Shown piece by piece: positions 50,032 through 58,530 of a stretch of DNA of 64,000 bases (its first letter is position 1; the number at the start of each line of letters is the position of its first letter). Under the pieces are notes generated by a model. The model made no database searches, was not told the origin of the DNA, and worked only from the letters and a program-made list of their open reading frames with translations. Position numbers and translations under genes: made by a program. Origin of the DNA: JAFGHJ01 sp964525555 (GTDB lineage Bacteria > Hydrothermota > UBA3072); contig CAZGHN010000002.1 in NCBI GenBank assembly GCA_964525555.1, positions 124,001-188,000 on the forward strand, written 5' to 3'.

Positions 50032-51193
50032 GCTATTTTTTGTGTTTTTTATTTTTATAGCTTCCTGTGTGCCTGTGGCTGTTCCGAGGAGAAAACTTAT
50101 GAGGGAACCTGTTGTAAGGATATTGCTGCAAAGAAACCCCGAAAATATAAAATTAAGAGGTGACTCAAAACTAAAGATTAAAACTGGCAACAAGGATGGA
50201 AAAGTATCGGGTCACTTAAGCATATATTTCAGTCCGTCTTTAAAAATCTTGACGGCAGATGGTGTTATAAAAGACCCTCAATTTCCCATCTTTATTGAAT
50301 CTACAAAAAGATTCATAAAAATTGATGGTAATATTTACCCCGGTGCTATTGAAGTAACAAAGGCAGATAATATTCTAATAATAAATCATGTCAAAATCGA
50401 AGATTATGTAAAAGGCGTGATTCCTCACGAAATGGGTAATCTTCCCGAAAATCAGATAGAAGCATTAAAAGCTCAGGCAGTTGCTGCAAGGTCATATGTA
50501 ATTTCTCATATGGACTCCGATAATCCATATGATATTCGTTCTACTATATGGGATCAGGTCTACGGCGGAGTGGGGAGTACAGATAAGATAATTGAAAAGG
50601 CAGTGGAATCTACAAGAGGAGTTGTTGCAACTTATAAGGGAAAAATAATAGACGCGAAATATTCTTCAACTTGCGGAGGAACTACAGAAAACAATGAAAA
50701 TATATGGATTGGTGAAAGAATTCCGTATCTCAGATCTGTCCGTGACTACGGGTGGGACAGGCAGGATTTTTGCAGATTTTCTCCTCATTACAGATGGGAA
50801 AGGGTATATGATAAGAAAGAATTTTTTGAGGTTGTAAAAACTAAAATTCAGGATTTTTTTGGCCAGATGCCCGGGAAAGTTGAATGGATTAGAATATCGA
50901 AAAGGACTAGAACCAACAGGGTAAGAGTTGTCGAGGTGAATACTGATATTGGAAAATTCAATCTTGAAAAAGATCAAATAAGGAGACTTTTCAGTGATTA
51001 TAGGGGTTCCTTGAAATCACTAATGTTTCAGATAAAGGTTAAGAGCAATCAGATTGTTGTTTCCGGTAAGGGCTACGGGCATGGAGTTGGGATATGTCAA
51101 TACGGGGCCATGGAAATGGCAAAAGAGAGATATAACTATAAACAGATATTAAAACATTATTATAAAGGGATTCAGCTTAAAAAGCTTTGGTGA
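50015..51193 (+). CDS. SpoIID/LytB-domain lipoprotein
   Basis: 392 aa. Lipobox IASC (Cys18). The SpoIID/LytB domain (about 110-390) has the core EDYVKGVIPHEMGNLPENQIEALKAQAVAARSYVISH motif and the ARYSSTCGGTTENNENIW stretch, which in SpoIID enzymes cleave glycan strands in peptidoglycan. The ending GVGICQYGAMEMAKERYNYKQILKHYYKG is characteristic. Likely an envelope lytic transglycosylase; partner uncertain. One base separates it from the SbcD-like gene. Confidence 0.9.
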   Translation: MKSLIKLFFVFFIFIASCVPVAVPRRKLMREPVVRILLQRNPENIKLRGDSKLKIKTGNKDGKVSGHLSIYFSPSLKILTADGVIKDPQFPIFIESTKRFIKIDGNIYPGAIEVTKADNILIINHVKIEDYVKGVIPHEMGNLPENQIEALKAQAVAARSYVISHMDSDNPYDIRSTIWDQVYGGVGSTDKIIEKAVESTRGVVATYKGKIIDAKYSSTCGGTTENNENIWIGERIPYLRSVRDYGWDRQDFCRFSPHYRWERVYDKKEFFEVVKTKIQDFFGQMPGKVEWIRISKRTRTNRVRVVEVNTDIGKFNLEKDQIRRLFSDYRGSLKSLMFQIKVKSNQIVVSGKGYGHGVGICQYGAMEMAKERYNYKQILKHYYKGIQLKKLW

Positions 51194-51194
51194 A

Positions 51195-52238
51195 ATGAAA
51201 ATACTTCATACTTCGGATATTCACATACGAGAATTTGAGGATGATTCATGGAGGACTTTTGAATCATTGGTTAAAATTGGAACAAGAGAAGAAATAGATG
51301 TTTTTGTTATATCCGGAGATTTTTTTGATAAAAAGGTAAGTTTTGTCAGGCTTTATCCGGAAATAAGACCTCTTCTGAATAGTGTAGAGTACGAGTTTGT
51401 TATCATTCCAGGGAATCATGATGAGAATGCTTTTGCGGTTGATGCTTTTCTTGGTGAGAAAGTAAAAGTATTAAGGAAATTAACGGAGCCATTCGAGTAT
51501 GAAAATGTAAGGTTTTTTGGTTTTCCATTTACCAATATTACTAGCGGACAAGTCAGGAATAATTTAAGAAAAATAAAAGACCTTACGGATGAGGACAAAA
51601 CAAACATCCTTCTTTTTCATGGAGAACTTCTAGATCACTCATTTGCAGGTTCCGATTTCGGAGATGAAGAAAGTAACTATATGGGTCTGCGACTTTCTTT
51701 TTTAAGTGATCTAAATATACAATATGTTCTGGCGGGTCATTTCCATACAAATTTTCAAACTTACGAGTTCGATTCTAAAGGGTTTTTCGTATATCCCGGT
51801 TCGCCTGTTTCAATAACAAGAAAAGAAACAGGGAAAAGAGCTGTTAATATTTTTGAGGTGGGAAAAGCGCCATCTCCATATCCTATAGATACTCCTTACT
51901 ACGAGCAGATGAGGTTCTCTGTTTATCCCGATGAGGATCAAAATCAAATAATAGAAAAGATTAAGGATAAAATAAAAGGCTTCTCAAAAGAAGCCAAAAT
52001 ATTGGTTTCTCTCACCGGATATACTGATGAAGGAGAAGAGGAATTTCATAAAAGAATTAGAGAATTAGAAGATGAGGTCAGAAATCTTGAGACTACAAAC
52101 AGAGTGAAAGGGATCAAGAGATTATATGAAGATGAGTTGTTTATGGCCTTTATTGGAAAACTCGAGAAATTGAAATCTTCAAGATACCAAGAGATCAAAA
52201 GACTTTTAATCAGAAGTATACTAGAGAGCGAAGAATGA
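51195..52238 (+). CDS. SbcD/Mre11-like exonuclease (YhaO type)
   Basis: 347 aa. Calcineurin-like metallophosphoesterase motifs: DIHIR, GDFFD, GNHDE, HGELLD, GHFHTNF (residues from about 7 to 195). This is the nuclease subunit of the SbcCD/Rad50-Mre11 pair. The next gene encodes a Rad50/YhaN-like ATPase and overlaps it by 4 bases, giving the YhaO-YhaN layout of B. subtilis. It probably processes DNA ends. Confidence 0.92.
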   Translation: MKILHTSDIHIREFEDDSWRTFESLVKIGTREEIDVFVISGDFFDKKVSFVRLYPEIRPLLNSVEYEFVIIPGNHDENAFAVDAFLGEKVKVLRKLTEPFEYENVRFFGFPFTNITSGQVRNNLRKIKDLTDEDKTNILLFHGELLDHSFAGSDFGDEESNYMGLRLSFLSDLNIQYVLAGHFHTNFQTYEFDSKGFFVYPGSPVSITRKETGKRAVNIFEVGKAPSPYPIDTPYYEQMRFSVYPDEDQNQIIEKIKDKIKGFSKEAKILVSLTGYTDEGEEEFHKRIRELEDEVRNLETTNRVKGIKRLYEDELFMAFIGKLEKLKSSRYQEIKRLLIRSILESEE

Positions 52239-54508
52239 GAATAGAAAAAATACATATTACCAATTATGGCCCGCTTCCTGATAGAGGAGAAATATATCTC
52301 TCTGATTTTAACTTGATTTACGGTATGAATGAAACGGGGAAGACGTTAACTTTAGAAGCTTTAATAAAACTTCTTTTAGGGAAGAAAGTAAAGGATTTTA
52401 AAGGTATTAATAGGGTTGATGAAATGGTTGATGGGTATGTTGTTGTAAAAGTCGAGAATCAAGAAAAGAAACTTGGCAGAGAAATTCATCTTTACGATGT
52501 TATTCCTCTTACAGCTAGAGAATGTAGAAACATTTTCGTAATTAGAAACAGCGACCTTTCTATCGAATCCGAGGCTACTTTTTATACTGAGATTACAAAC
52601 CGCCTGACAGGTCTCCAGACTAATAGAATTGATAACGTAAGAAAGAAAATCTTGGAAATTTCAGAGCTGACGCCCGGTGGAGATTTTTCTAACAGAAGAG
52701 AAGACAATTACTTAAAGACAAAAATTGAAGACTCAAAAAGTCTTTTAGAGTATATAAAATCTCTCAAACGCGAAATTGAAGAAAACAGAATTGAAGAGCT
52801 TGAAAGGGAATGGGTGAGGTTGTTTGATGCAATAAAAGAGAAGGAACTTCTTCGAGGAAAATTGGAGGAAGCAAGAAAACGACTTTCATATGAAAGGACA
52901 GCTTCGGCACTTAGCAAGGTAGATGAGGCAAGGAAAATCCTTGAAGATTTGACTGCGTTTAGAGAGGAAGATTTTACCCGATGGAGAGATGCAGAAAGAG
53001 AAACAAAAATGGTAGAAAAAGAATTAACAAAAATGTATGATGTTTTAAGAGAAAGTAAGACTAAAATAAAAAATATAGAAGAGGAATTGAAAGAAAAGGA
53101 AAGAGAATTTCAGATAACTAGAAACAAGAAAGAAAAAATAGATGGGTTGAAATCTCGGCTGTCAGATATAAAAAAACAGAAGATAGAAGCATCGGCGGAA
53201 AGTCCTTTGCCATTAATAAGTAAACCTACTTTCTTTGCGGTATCGGTTATTTTTGCTCTTTCTATTTTAGGAATGATACTTACACAAATGCCTGTGTTTA
53301 TAGTTATGACCGCAGTCTTCTCGGTTTTTTTCTTTGTTTTACTTGGTTTGAAATTGAAGTCGAACAGGAATAGAACATTGTTTAGAAAGAATTTCTCAAA
53401 ATTAAAAATGGATCTTGCAGAGATAGGTTTTAGAGGTGAAGAAATAGAAGAATTATTGGGTGAAGTTGAATCTTTTTCCTTAAAGTTCGGAGAAAAAGAG
53501 GGAGATATTAATATTAAAAAAGTGGAAGCAGGGACTTTGAGCAATATAATAGCAGAGATACAAGAGCAAAGAGCTCCGGAGCTCAAGGGGAAAGTCGAAA
53601 GGAATACAGAAATTATTAAAAAAATAAAAGACGAAACTTTTGTTGATAGTTTGGATAAATATGGCGAAAATTTGAGAAAAAGGGAACAATTAGAAAGGGA
53701 GATCGAGAAAGAAGAGAGAGTGTTGGAAGAAATTCTTGGAAAGGAGAACCGTAGAGAAAAAATACAGGAATTGAAGATTTTTAAAGATAAGGCAAGAGAT
53801 GTTGAATTTAATGAGAAAGAATATGGTATTTTGAGTCAGGAAATATCTGGTTCGCGAGAGAAACTTGGCGAGTTAGAAGGAAATTTGAATATTTTGAGTG
53901 AGAGATTTAAAGAGGTAGAAAAGAAAGCAAATAATATTTTGAGCGAGAAGGATCTTCGTTGTCATGGCTCGACCGATCTTGAAAATATCGAGAATAAAAT
54001 TGAAGGTTTTATCAAAGAAAAGGAGATTGCGAAGGAAGACGCACAAATTTCGCTTGAAATTCTTGAAGAGATAACAAACGAGGAGAAGGCAAAAATAAGA
54101 GAACAGTTTGGTCCGAAAAGCCCGGTTTCAAAATATTTTTCGCAAATGACAGGAGGTCTTTATACAAGTGTAGAATTCGATGAAAAGGAAGAAAAGATTG
54201 TCGTCGTAAGAAAGGATGAAAAGATTCTTTACCCGTGGCAGCTTTCCAGCGGCACTTATGATCAATTGTATTTTTCCATAAGACTTTCCTTGGGCGAAGG
54301 ATTATTTGGAGTAGAAAAAGGTTTCTTTATACTCGATGATCCTTTTGTAAAGGCGAGCAGTAACCGTTTGAAAGTTTTAATAAAAATGTTAAAAGATATC
54401 TCAGAATCAGGATGGCAAATAATTTATTTCTCTGCAAAAGAAGAAATCAGGAAACTGCTTAGTAAAGATAAAGAAATAAAGATCTTTAAGCTGGAGAAAA
54501 TGTTCTAG
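52235..54508 (+). CDS. Rad50/SbcC-like ATPase with internal membrane segments (YhaN type)
   Basis: 757 aa. Walker A is GMNETGKTLTLEA (about 29-41). Residues about 160-620 are coiled coil, interrupted near 322-375 by two clear hydrophobic helices (KPTFFAVSVIFALSILGMIL and PVFIVMTAVFSVFFFVLL). The signature SSGTYDQLYFSIRLSLGE and Walker B GFFILDDPFVKASSNR lie at the end. B. subtilis YhaN shares this membrane-spanning SMC-like design, and its partner is YhaO. It may anchor DNA repair or DNA-end sensing at the membrane; that role is inference. Confidence 0.9.
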   Translation: MRIEKIHITNYGPLPDRGEIYLSDFNLIYGMNETGKTLTLEALIKLLLGKKVKDFKGINRVDEMVDGYVVVKVENQEKKLGREIHLYDVIPLTARECRNIFVIRNSDLSIESEATFYTEITNRLTGLQTNRIDNVRKKILEISELTPGGDFSNRREDNYLKTKIEDSKSLLEYIKSLKREIEENRIEELEREWVRLFDAIKEKELLRGKLEEARKRLSYERTASALSKVDEARKILEDLTAFREEDFTRWRDAERETKMVEKELTKMYDVLRESKTKIKNIEEELKEKEREFQITRNKKEKIDGLKSRLSDIKKQKIEASAESPLPLISKPTFFAVSVIFALSILGMILTQMPVFIVMTAVFSVFFFVLLGLKLKSNRNRTLFRKNFSKLKMDLAEIGFRGEEIEELLGEVESFSLKFGEKEGDINIKKVEAGTLSNIIAEIQEQRAPELKGKVERNTEIIKKIKDETFVDSLDKYGENLRKREQLEREIEKEERVLEEILGKENRREKIQELKIFKDKARDVEFNEKEYGILSQEISGSREKLGELEGNLNILSERFKEVEKKANNILSEKDLRCHGSTDLENIENKIEGFIKEKEIAKEDAQISLEILEEITNEEKAKIREQFGPKSPVSKYFSQMTGGLYTSVEFDEKEEKIVVVRKDEKILYPWQLSSGTYDQLYFSIRLSLGEGLFGVEKGFFILDDPFVKASSNRLKVLIKMLKDISESGWQIIYFSAKEEIRKLLSKDKEIKIFKLEKMF

Positions 54509-54810
54509 AGTTGACCCCGATAGTTGCTGAGCAACAAGGCAGGATTTTTAGTTATTCTTGTTGACCCTATCTAATACAAATCAAATATCAAAAATTAAAA
54601 AGCAAAATGACAATTTAAAAATTAAAATTATTTTTTTCTAAATTAGAAACTATTTGTGTTATTTGTGCGATTTGTTGTTTAAATTTAAGTAAATGAGTTG
54701 ATGAGTGTATGGGTGGATGGGTTGACTGTTTCTCACCCATTTACACATCTACTCATATACCCATCTAACTGATTTGCTTTCTCTTTGTGTTCTCTGTGTC
54801 TCTGTGGCAA
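54509..54810. repeat. Intergenic repeat tract with imperfect inverted repeat
   Basis: About 300 bases without a gene between the YhaN-like and diguanylate cyclase genes, which are convergent. It has a GTTGCTGAGCAAC hairpin near 54523-54536, two GTTGACCC copies, a low-complexity inverted repeat (54696-54770), and CTTTGTGTTCTCTGTGTCTCTGTGGC at 54783-54808. Confidence 0.7.
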
Positions 54811-56091
54811 TTATCGTTCGGTTTTACTGAATCTGACCTGGTTTCTTCCTTCCTTTTTCGCTCTATAGAGTGCTTTATCGGCTATTCTAAAAACACTTTG
54901 CAACGGTTGGCTTTTACCATGTCGATGCGAAATTCCGATGGAAACGGTAATCTTTATTCTTTTTTTTCCTACTTTCATAGAAGTCTTTTTTATTTTCTTT
55001 CTGATTAATTCCATCATCATTTTGACCTTTGTTGTGCCCTGATTGGGGAAAAATACTACAAACTCTTCTCCCCCATATCGGCAGACTATTCCGTCAGGAA
55101 CCACTTCATTTGTAATTATCCGGACCAATTGGATTAAAACTTCATCTCCGGCTCTATGACCGTATTTATCATTTATCTTCTTGAATCGGTCGATATCTAC
55201 TATTGCTATACCGAAAGGTGGAGTTGTATCGACCTTGGTTTGCTCATTGAGAATCCTCTCGCAGTAACTTCGATTGTAGATTCTTAACAGAGGATCGTAC
55301 AAAGCCCGGTGTTCCATTCTTGCCATCCAGTGTATGAAAATTCCTATTATTAAAAAAAGAGGAGCTACAGCAAATATGTAGGAATCGAAAAGAGAGATTT
55401 CCGTGTTTAAGTTGCCGAAATACCAGCCGGCCCCAAAAAACGAAGCCATTCCACCAAGTACTCCTCCAAGAAAAAAATGACGTTTTAGCACGAATATGGA
55501 AACAGTTAAAGCTGAAAACGCTAATATGCCGGGGATTAGGCTTAACCATAGGCTAAAATAGCCTTTACGAAAAGCCTCAAGGGAAGCCATTTTAAAAGGA
55601 ACTTTCCAGAACAAATAGAGAAAAATTATTTCGGTAAGGAGAGCTGCGATTGTAATCCTCTTTGTCCATTTATACTTTAGAAATGTCGGTAGCAGGGTAC
55701 TTGTTAAGATACCCACAAGCATAATAAGATAGATGCCCGGAATAAAATTGTTTGATGCAGGAAGAGAAAAAATTCCGGTATTACTGAAGAAACAAAAAGC
55801 CAGAACGGATAGACCGGTAAGGTGTCCTGCAAGAAAAACCTTTAAATTATGTATTCTTGGATAAGAAAAGTACCCTACGGAAAGAGCTCCGGCACCTGTT
55901 AAAATACCTATATAAGAAAATAAACTCGTGAAAGTTGCCGGATTGAACCTCCCCGGAAGAAATCCGGAAAGCCAGTATCCACACAAGAGCATTGCTAAAC
56001 CAAGAACAAATACAACAACGCCCCATTTCCCTTCATAAATAACGACCATTGAAGGCTTATCGAATTGCCCTTTATTTTTTTTCTTTAGCAT
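54811..56091 (-). CDS. Membrane diguanylate cyclase (GGDEF), no I-site
   Basis: 426 aa. About eight hydrophobic helices (residues about 17-240) precede a GGDEF domain (about 265-426) with the catalytic GGEEF in CRYGGEEF. The allosteric RxxD inhibitory site expected just upstream reads VVPD, lacking the Arg, so feedback inhibition by c-di-GMP is probably absent. It makes c-di-GMP. Own promoter at 56116-56144. Confidence 0.92.
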   Translation of the reverse strand: MLKKKNKGQFDKPSMVVIYEGKWGVVVFVLGLAMLLCGYWLSGFLPGRFNPATFTSLFSYIGILTGAGALSVGYFSYPRIHNLKVFLAGHLTGLSVLAFCFFSNTGIFSLPASNNFIPGIYLIMLVGILTSTLLPTFLKYKWTKRITIAALLTEIIFLYLFWKVPFKMASLEAFRKGYFSLWLSLIPGILAFSALTVSIFVLKRHFFLGGVLGGMASFFGAGWYFGNLNTEISLFDSYIFAVAPLFLIIGIFIHWMARMEHRALYDPLLRIYNRSYCERILNEQTKVDTTPPFGIAIVDIDRFKKINDKYGHRAGDEVLIQLVRIITNEVVPDGIVCRYGGEEFVVFFPNQGTTKVKMMMELIRKKIKKTSMKVGKKRIKITVSIGISHRHGKSQPLQSVFRIADKALYRAKKEGRNQVRFSKTER

Positions 56092-56115
56092 GGATTTAGA
56101 GTTTCCTCAATAAGA

Positions 56116-56144
56116 ATCATAGGAATTTTTGGGGCAATAGTCAA
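56116..56144 (-). promoter_or_regulatory. Promoter of the diguanylate cyclase
   Basis: Minus-strand TTGACT, 17-bp spacer, TATGAT. Confidence 0.65.
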
Positions 56145-56366
56145 GGGAAAAAACTTAACCCGACCCAAGGAATCAGCACCTCCAAGCTATTAGCAGTTAG
56201 CCTTTTGCTTTTCGCAATAAACCCAACCCACAACGCCAAATTTTTTAACCACAGAGGACACAGAGAAAAAAATAAAACTCACGGAGGGCACAGAGTTTTT
56301 TGTTGTTTTTACTATTCAACTACTCAACAATTCAACAAATCAACTGATCCGAAGGATCTTTTCCCC
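56145..56366. repeat. Intergenic repeat tract ahead of the XRE operon
   Basis: Non-coding. It has AACCACAGAGGACACAGAG and ACGGAGGGCACAGAG phrases (CACAGAG orientation), then CAACTACTCAACAATTCAACAAATCAAC and a GATCCGAAGGATC motif at 56346-56358 matching one at 57636-57647 in inverse orientation. Confidence 0.7.
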
Positions 56367-56395
56367 TTGACAAATTGTATAGTTTTGTATATAAT
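56367..56395 (+). promoter_or_regulatory. Consensus promoter of the XRE operon
   Basis: TTGACA, 17-bp spacer, perfect TATAAT. Its -10 lies directly ahead of a large palindrome. Confidence 0.85.
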
Positions 56396-56397
56396 AT

Positions 56398-56434
56398 GTA
56401 TATAATAATATACTATATGTATATTATTATATAC
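56398..56434 (+). promoter_or_regulatory. Palindromic operator of 16-bp arms downstream of the -10
   Basis: GTATATAATAATATAC, 5 bases, then its perfect reverse complement GTATATTATTATATAC. The arm itself is a near-palindrome (GTATAT...ATATAC), and GTATAT half sites recur at the -10, so several repressor dimers could bind. It likely operates the XRE regulator. Confidence 0.75.
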
Positions 56435-56490
56435 CAAAAGGTCGTCTATGTTTTTGATTGTTTTTTAAAAAGTAGGATTAGGAGGTGATT

Positions 56491-56742
56491 TTGAAGTTAG
56501 GCAATAATATCAGAAAGTATCGTTTCGAACATAATGAGATTTCTCAACAGGCTTTAGCAAATGCTATCGGGGTAACAAGGCTGACCATACATTCGATAGA
56601 AAAGAGCAAATTTGTGCCATCAACTCTTTTGGCATTTAAGATTGCACGTTTTTTCAGTAAATCTGTCGAGGACATATTTTACATTATTGAAGAAAATGAA
56701 CAGAATAACAAAAAAGGAGTAGAAAATGAAAAAAGCACTTAA
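56491..56742 (+). CDS. XRE-family HTH regulator (YozG-like), UUG start
   Basis: 83 aa from TTG 56491, 5 bases after GGAGG; an earlier GTG (56485) would lie in the binding site itself. Helix-turn-helix ISQQALANAIGVTRLTIHSIEKSKFVPSTLLAFKIARFF spans residues about 17-56, as in small Cro/C1-type repressors. Sequence after it is charged. It is probably autoregulatory through the palindrome upstream, and overlaps the next gene by 17 bases. Confidence 0.88.
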   Translation: MKLGNNIRKYRFEHNEISQQALANAIGVTRLTIHSIEKSKFVPSTLLAFKIARFFSKSVEDIFYIIEENEQNNKKGVENEKST

Positions 56743-57628
56743 ACTTTCCGGTATAGTTTCTCTGATTTTGGGTTTTATTTCGTTTTGTTTTATAATTAAT
56801 AACTTCATGGTATTTGAGCATATTCGTCCCTTAACTCTTCGTTTTGAAAAGCTGGGTGCTGATGTTGATAGATTAATGATACCTGTAGGGATAGGATTCA
56901 TAGTTATTTTTGTTTTTCATCTTTGTTCGATTTTGAATCTGGCTTTACAGTTAAAATTTTATAAAAACCCTAGTATAATAAGAGCTTTTGCTGTTTTTGC
57001 TGGAGTTTTGTCTGTTCTTTTGTTAATTGGTAATCTGGGCTTATTATCTGATATAGGTAAAGAATCTGAGCTTGGCTGGGATACCAGCGGAGAATGGATT
57101 TTTCTTTATATTAATCACTTTTTGCACGCAGGCTTCATAGTGCTTATGTTTGGGCTTATTTTATCTAATCTTCAGATTCTGAAGAAAAATTTACCGTCTG
57201 AGTCTGTAATAAAGGATGAAGTTGTTTTTATCACCGCGCAACATATCGGAGTTTTCTGCGGTATATTAGGTTTTGTTTCCCTTGTTGCATATTTGATCTC
57301 AGGTTTGCCTTTCTGGATAGTAAAAAAGGCTGTATTACCGACTAGTATTATTATTGTTTTGCCCTACTTTTATGTGGTATTTTATTATCTGATTTTTATA
57401 ATAAGGGGTAGTATCTGTGACTGGTATGATGAAAAGCAATTTCAGGATATAGCCAAAGCAAGCTTAATAACACTGATAGTTTCATTCCCTATAATGGCGT
57501 TAATCTACATGAGCAAATACCCGGATTTAACAGAAAACTATGTGGCGTATTTCTGGTTCCCTTTCTATCTCTTTCTTACAATATTGACATTTTCCTCAAG
57601 CGTGCTTTATTTTAATAGGAAGGGGTAA
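56726..57628 (+). CDS. Multi-pass membrane protein encoded with an XRE regulator
   Basis: 300 aa, about seven hydrophobic helices. Its start overlaps the XRE gene's end; pairs of a small XRE repressor and a multi-pass membrane protein are frequent in bacteria, but the family of this membrane protein is not recognisable. It sits inside a cassette bounded by a short inverted GATCCGAAGGATC motif. Confidence 0.8.
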   Translation: MKKALKLSGIVSLILGFISFCFIINNFMVFEHIRPLTLRFEKLGADVDRLMIPVGIGFIVIFVFHLCSILNLALQLKFYKNPSIIRAFAVFAGVLSVLLLIGNLGLLSDIGKESELGWDTSGEWIFLYINHFLHAGFIVLMFGLILSNLQILKKNLPSESVIKDEVVFITAQHIGVFCGILGFVSLVAYLISGLPFWIVKKAVLPTSIIIVLPYFYVVFYYLIFIIRGSICDWYDEKQFQDIAKASLITLIVSFPIMALIYMSKYPDLTENYVAYFWFPFYLFLTILTFSSSVLYFNRKG

Positions 57629-57766
57629 GCGGAACGATCCTTCGGATAGTTTAAATAGACAAATAGAGAAATGGGAAAATAGTAAACAATAAAAGTGTGG
57701 GGGTGGCCGATTTAACGATTCAACAATTTGACTATTTAACTTGTTCTACGGCTCCTAAATTCTTGT
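57629..57766. repeat. Intergenic stretch with matching inverted repeat and text-like phrases
   Basis: GATCCTTCGGAT at 57636-57647 is the reverse complement of the 56347-56358 motif. ATTCAACAATTTGACTATTTAAC near 57718-57740 mirrors the phrases at 56325-56345. Confidence 0.65.
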
Positions 57767-58093
57767 CTACTCTCCCTTATTTCTCAGTCGTACTGCGGTT
57801 CCGTAGGCAAGTAGCTCTGCTGCGCCCTGCATAACGGAAGAAGTTGTAAAACGTATTCCTATTATCGCGTCGGCTCCGAGACTTCTTGCGTCCGTAATCA
57901 TTCTATCGAGCGCCTGTTCTCTTGATTCGGCAAGCATTTTTGTGTAATCCGTGATTTCTCCGCCTACAATATTTTTAAGCCCCGCCATAATATCTTTTCC
58001 TACGTGTCTTGCACGTATTGTGTTTCCCCTTACAAGACCCAAGATTTCCGTTATCTCTCTTCCTGCAACTTCGTTAATAGTGGCCAATATCAT
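57767..58093 (-). CDS. YbjQ (DUF74/UPF0145) family protein
   Basis: 108 aa. Sequence ILATINEVAGREITEILGLVRGNTIRARHVGKDIMAGLKNIVGGEITDYTKMLAESREQALDRMITDARSLGADAIIGIRFTTSSV matches the YbjQ family closely; the family forms pentamers of unknown role. It is the third gene of a coupled ECF sigma operon (overlapping the anti-sigma-like gene by 4 bases). Confidence 0.9.
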   Translation of the reverse strand: MILATINEVAGREITEILGLVRGNTIRARHVGKDIMAGLKNIVGGEITDYTKMLAESREQALDRMITDARSLGADAIIGIRFTTSSVMQGAAELLAYGTAVRLRNKGE

Positions 58094-58530
58094 CTCTTAA
58101 CCTCCTTTGAATATTTATCTGTTTTATATAGAATTATTCTTTCTCTTAGAACTGAGACAAAAAGGATTGCAAGACCAAGAATTAATGCGATAAGACCAAT
58201 TTTCGCGCAGAGCGCAAGCTCGGGATCTCGAATTAATTCTTTAATAAACTGAAAACCAAAAAAAGTTAAAGTAAAAATAGCTCCGATTGAGAAGATAATC
58301 CAACCAATGCCCCTTTCAAGTCTATTGTATAGAGAACTCCAATATTCCTCCCATTCCTTTTCAGGGTTAACCGGTTCCAGCATACCGATCACCTCCTTTA
58401 ATTTATCTATTTCTTTTAGTTCTCTTTCGGTTTTATTGTCTTTTAAAGTTAGTCTCCTGAGTTCCCTTTTTTCTTCTTCTGTTAAAATTCCGTCGAAGTA
58501 TTTGTTCTTAAGTTCTTCTTCTCTATTCAT
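58090..58530 (-). CDS. Putative membrane anti-sigma factor
   Basis: 146 aa. The charged N-terminal half (KNKYFDGILTEEEKRELRRL) resembles a zinc-less anti-sigma or sigma-associated helical domain; two hydrophobic helices (about 76-95, 110-128) follow, with a basic tail. It overlaps the sigma gene by 8 bases and the YbjQ gene by 4. The location and topology argue for an anti-sigma role; no zinc His-x3-Cys-x2-Cys motif is seen. Confidence 0.65.
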   Translation of the reverse strand: MNREEELKNKYFDGILTEEEKRELRRLTLKDNKTERELKEIDKLKEVIGMLEPVNPEKEWEEYWSSLYNRLERGIGWIIFSIGAIFTLTFFGFQFIKELIRDPELALCAKIGLIALILGLAILFVSVLRERIILYKTDKYSKEVKR

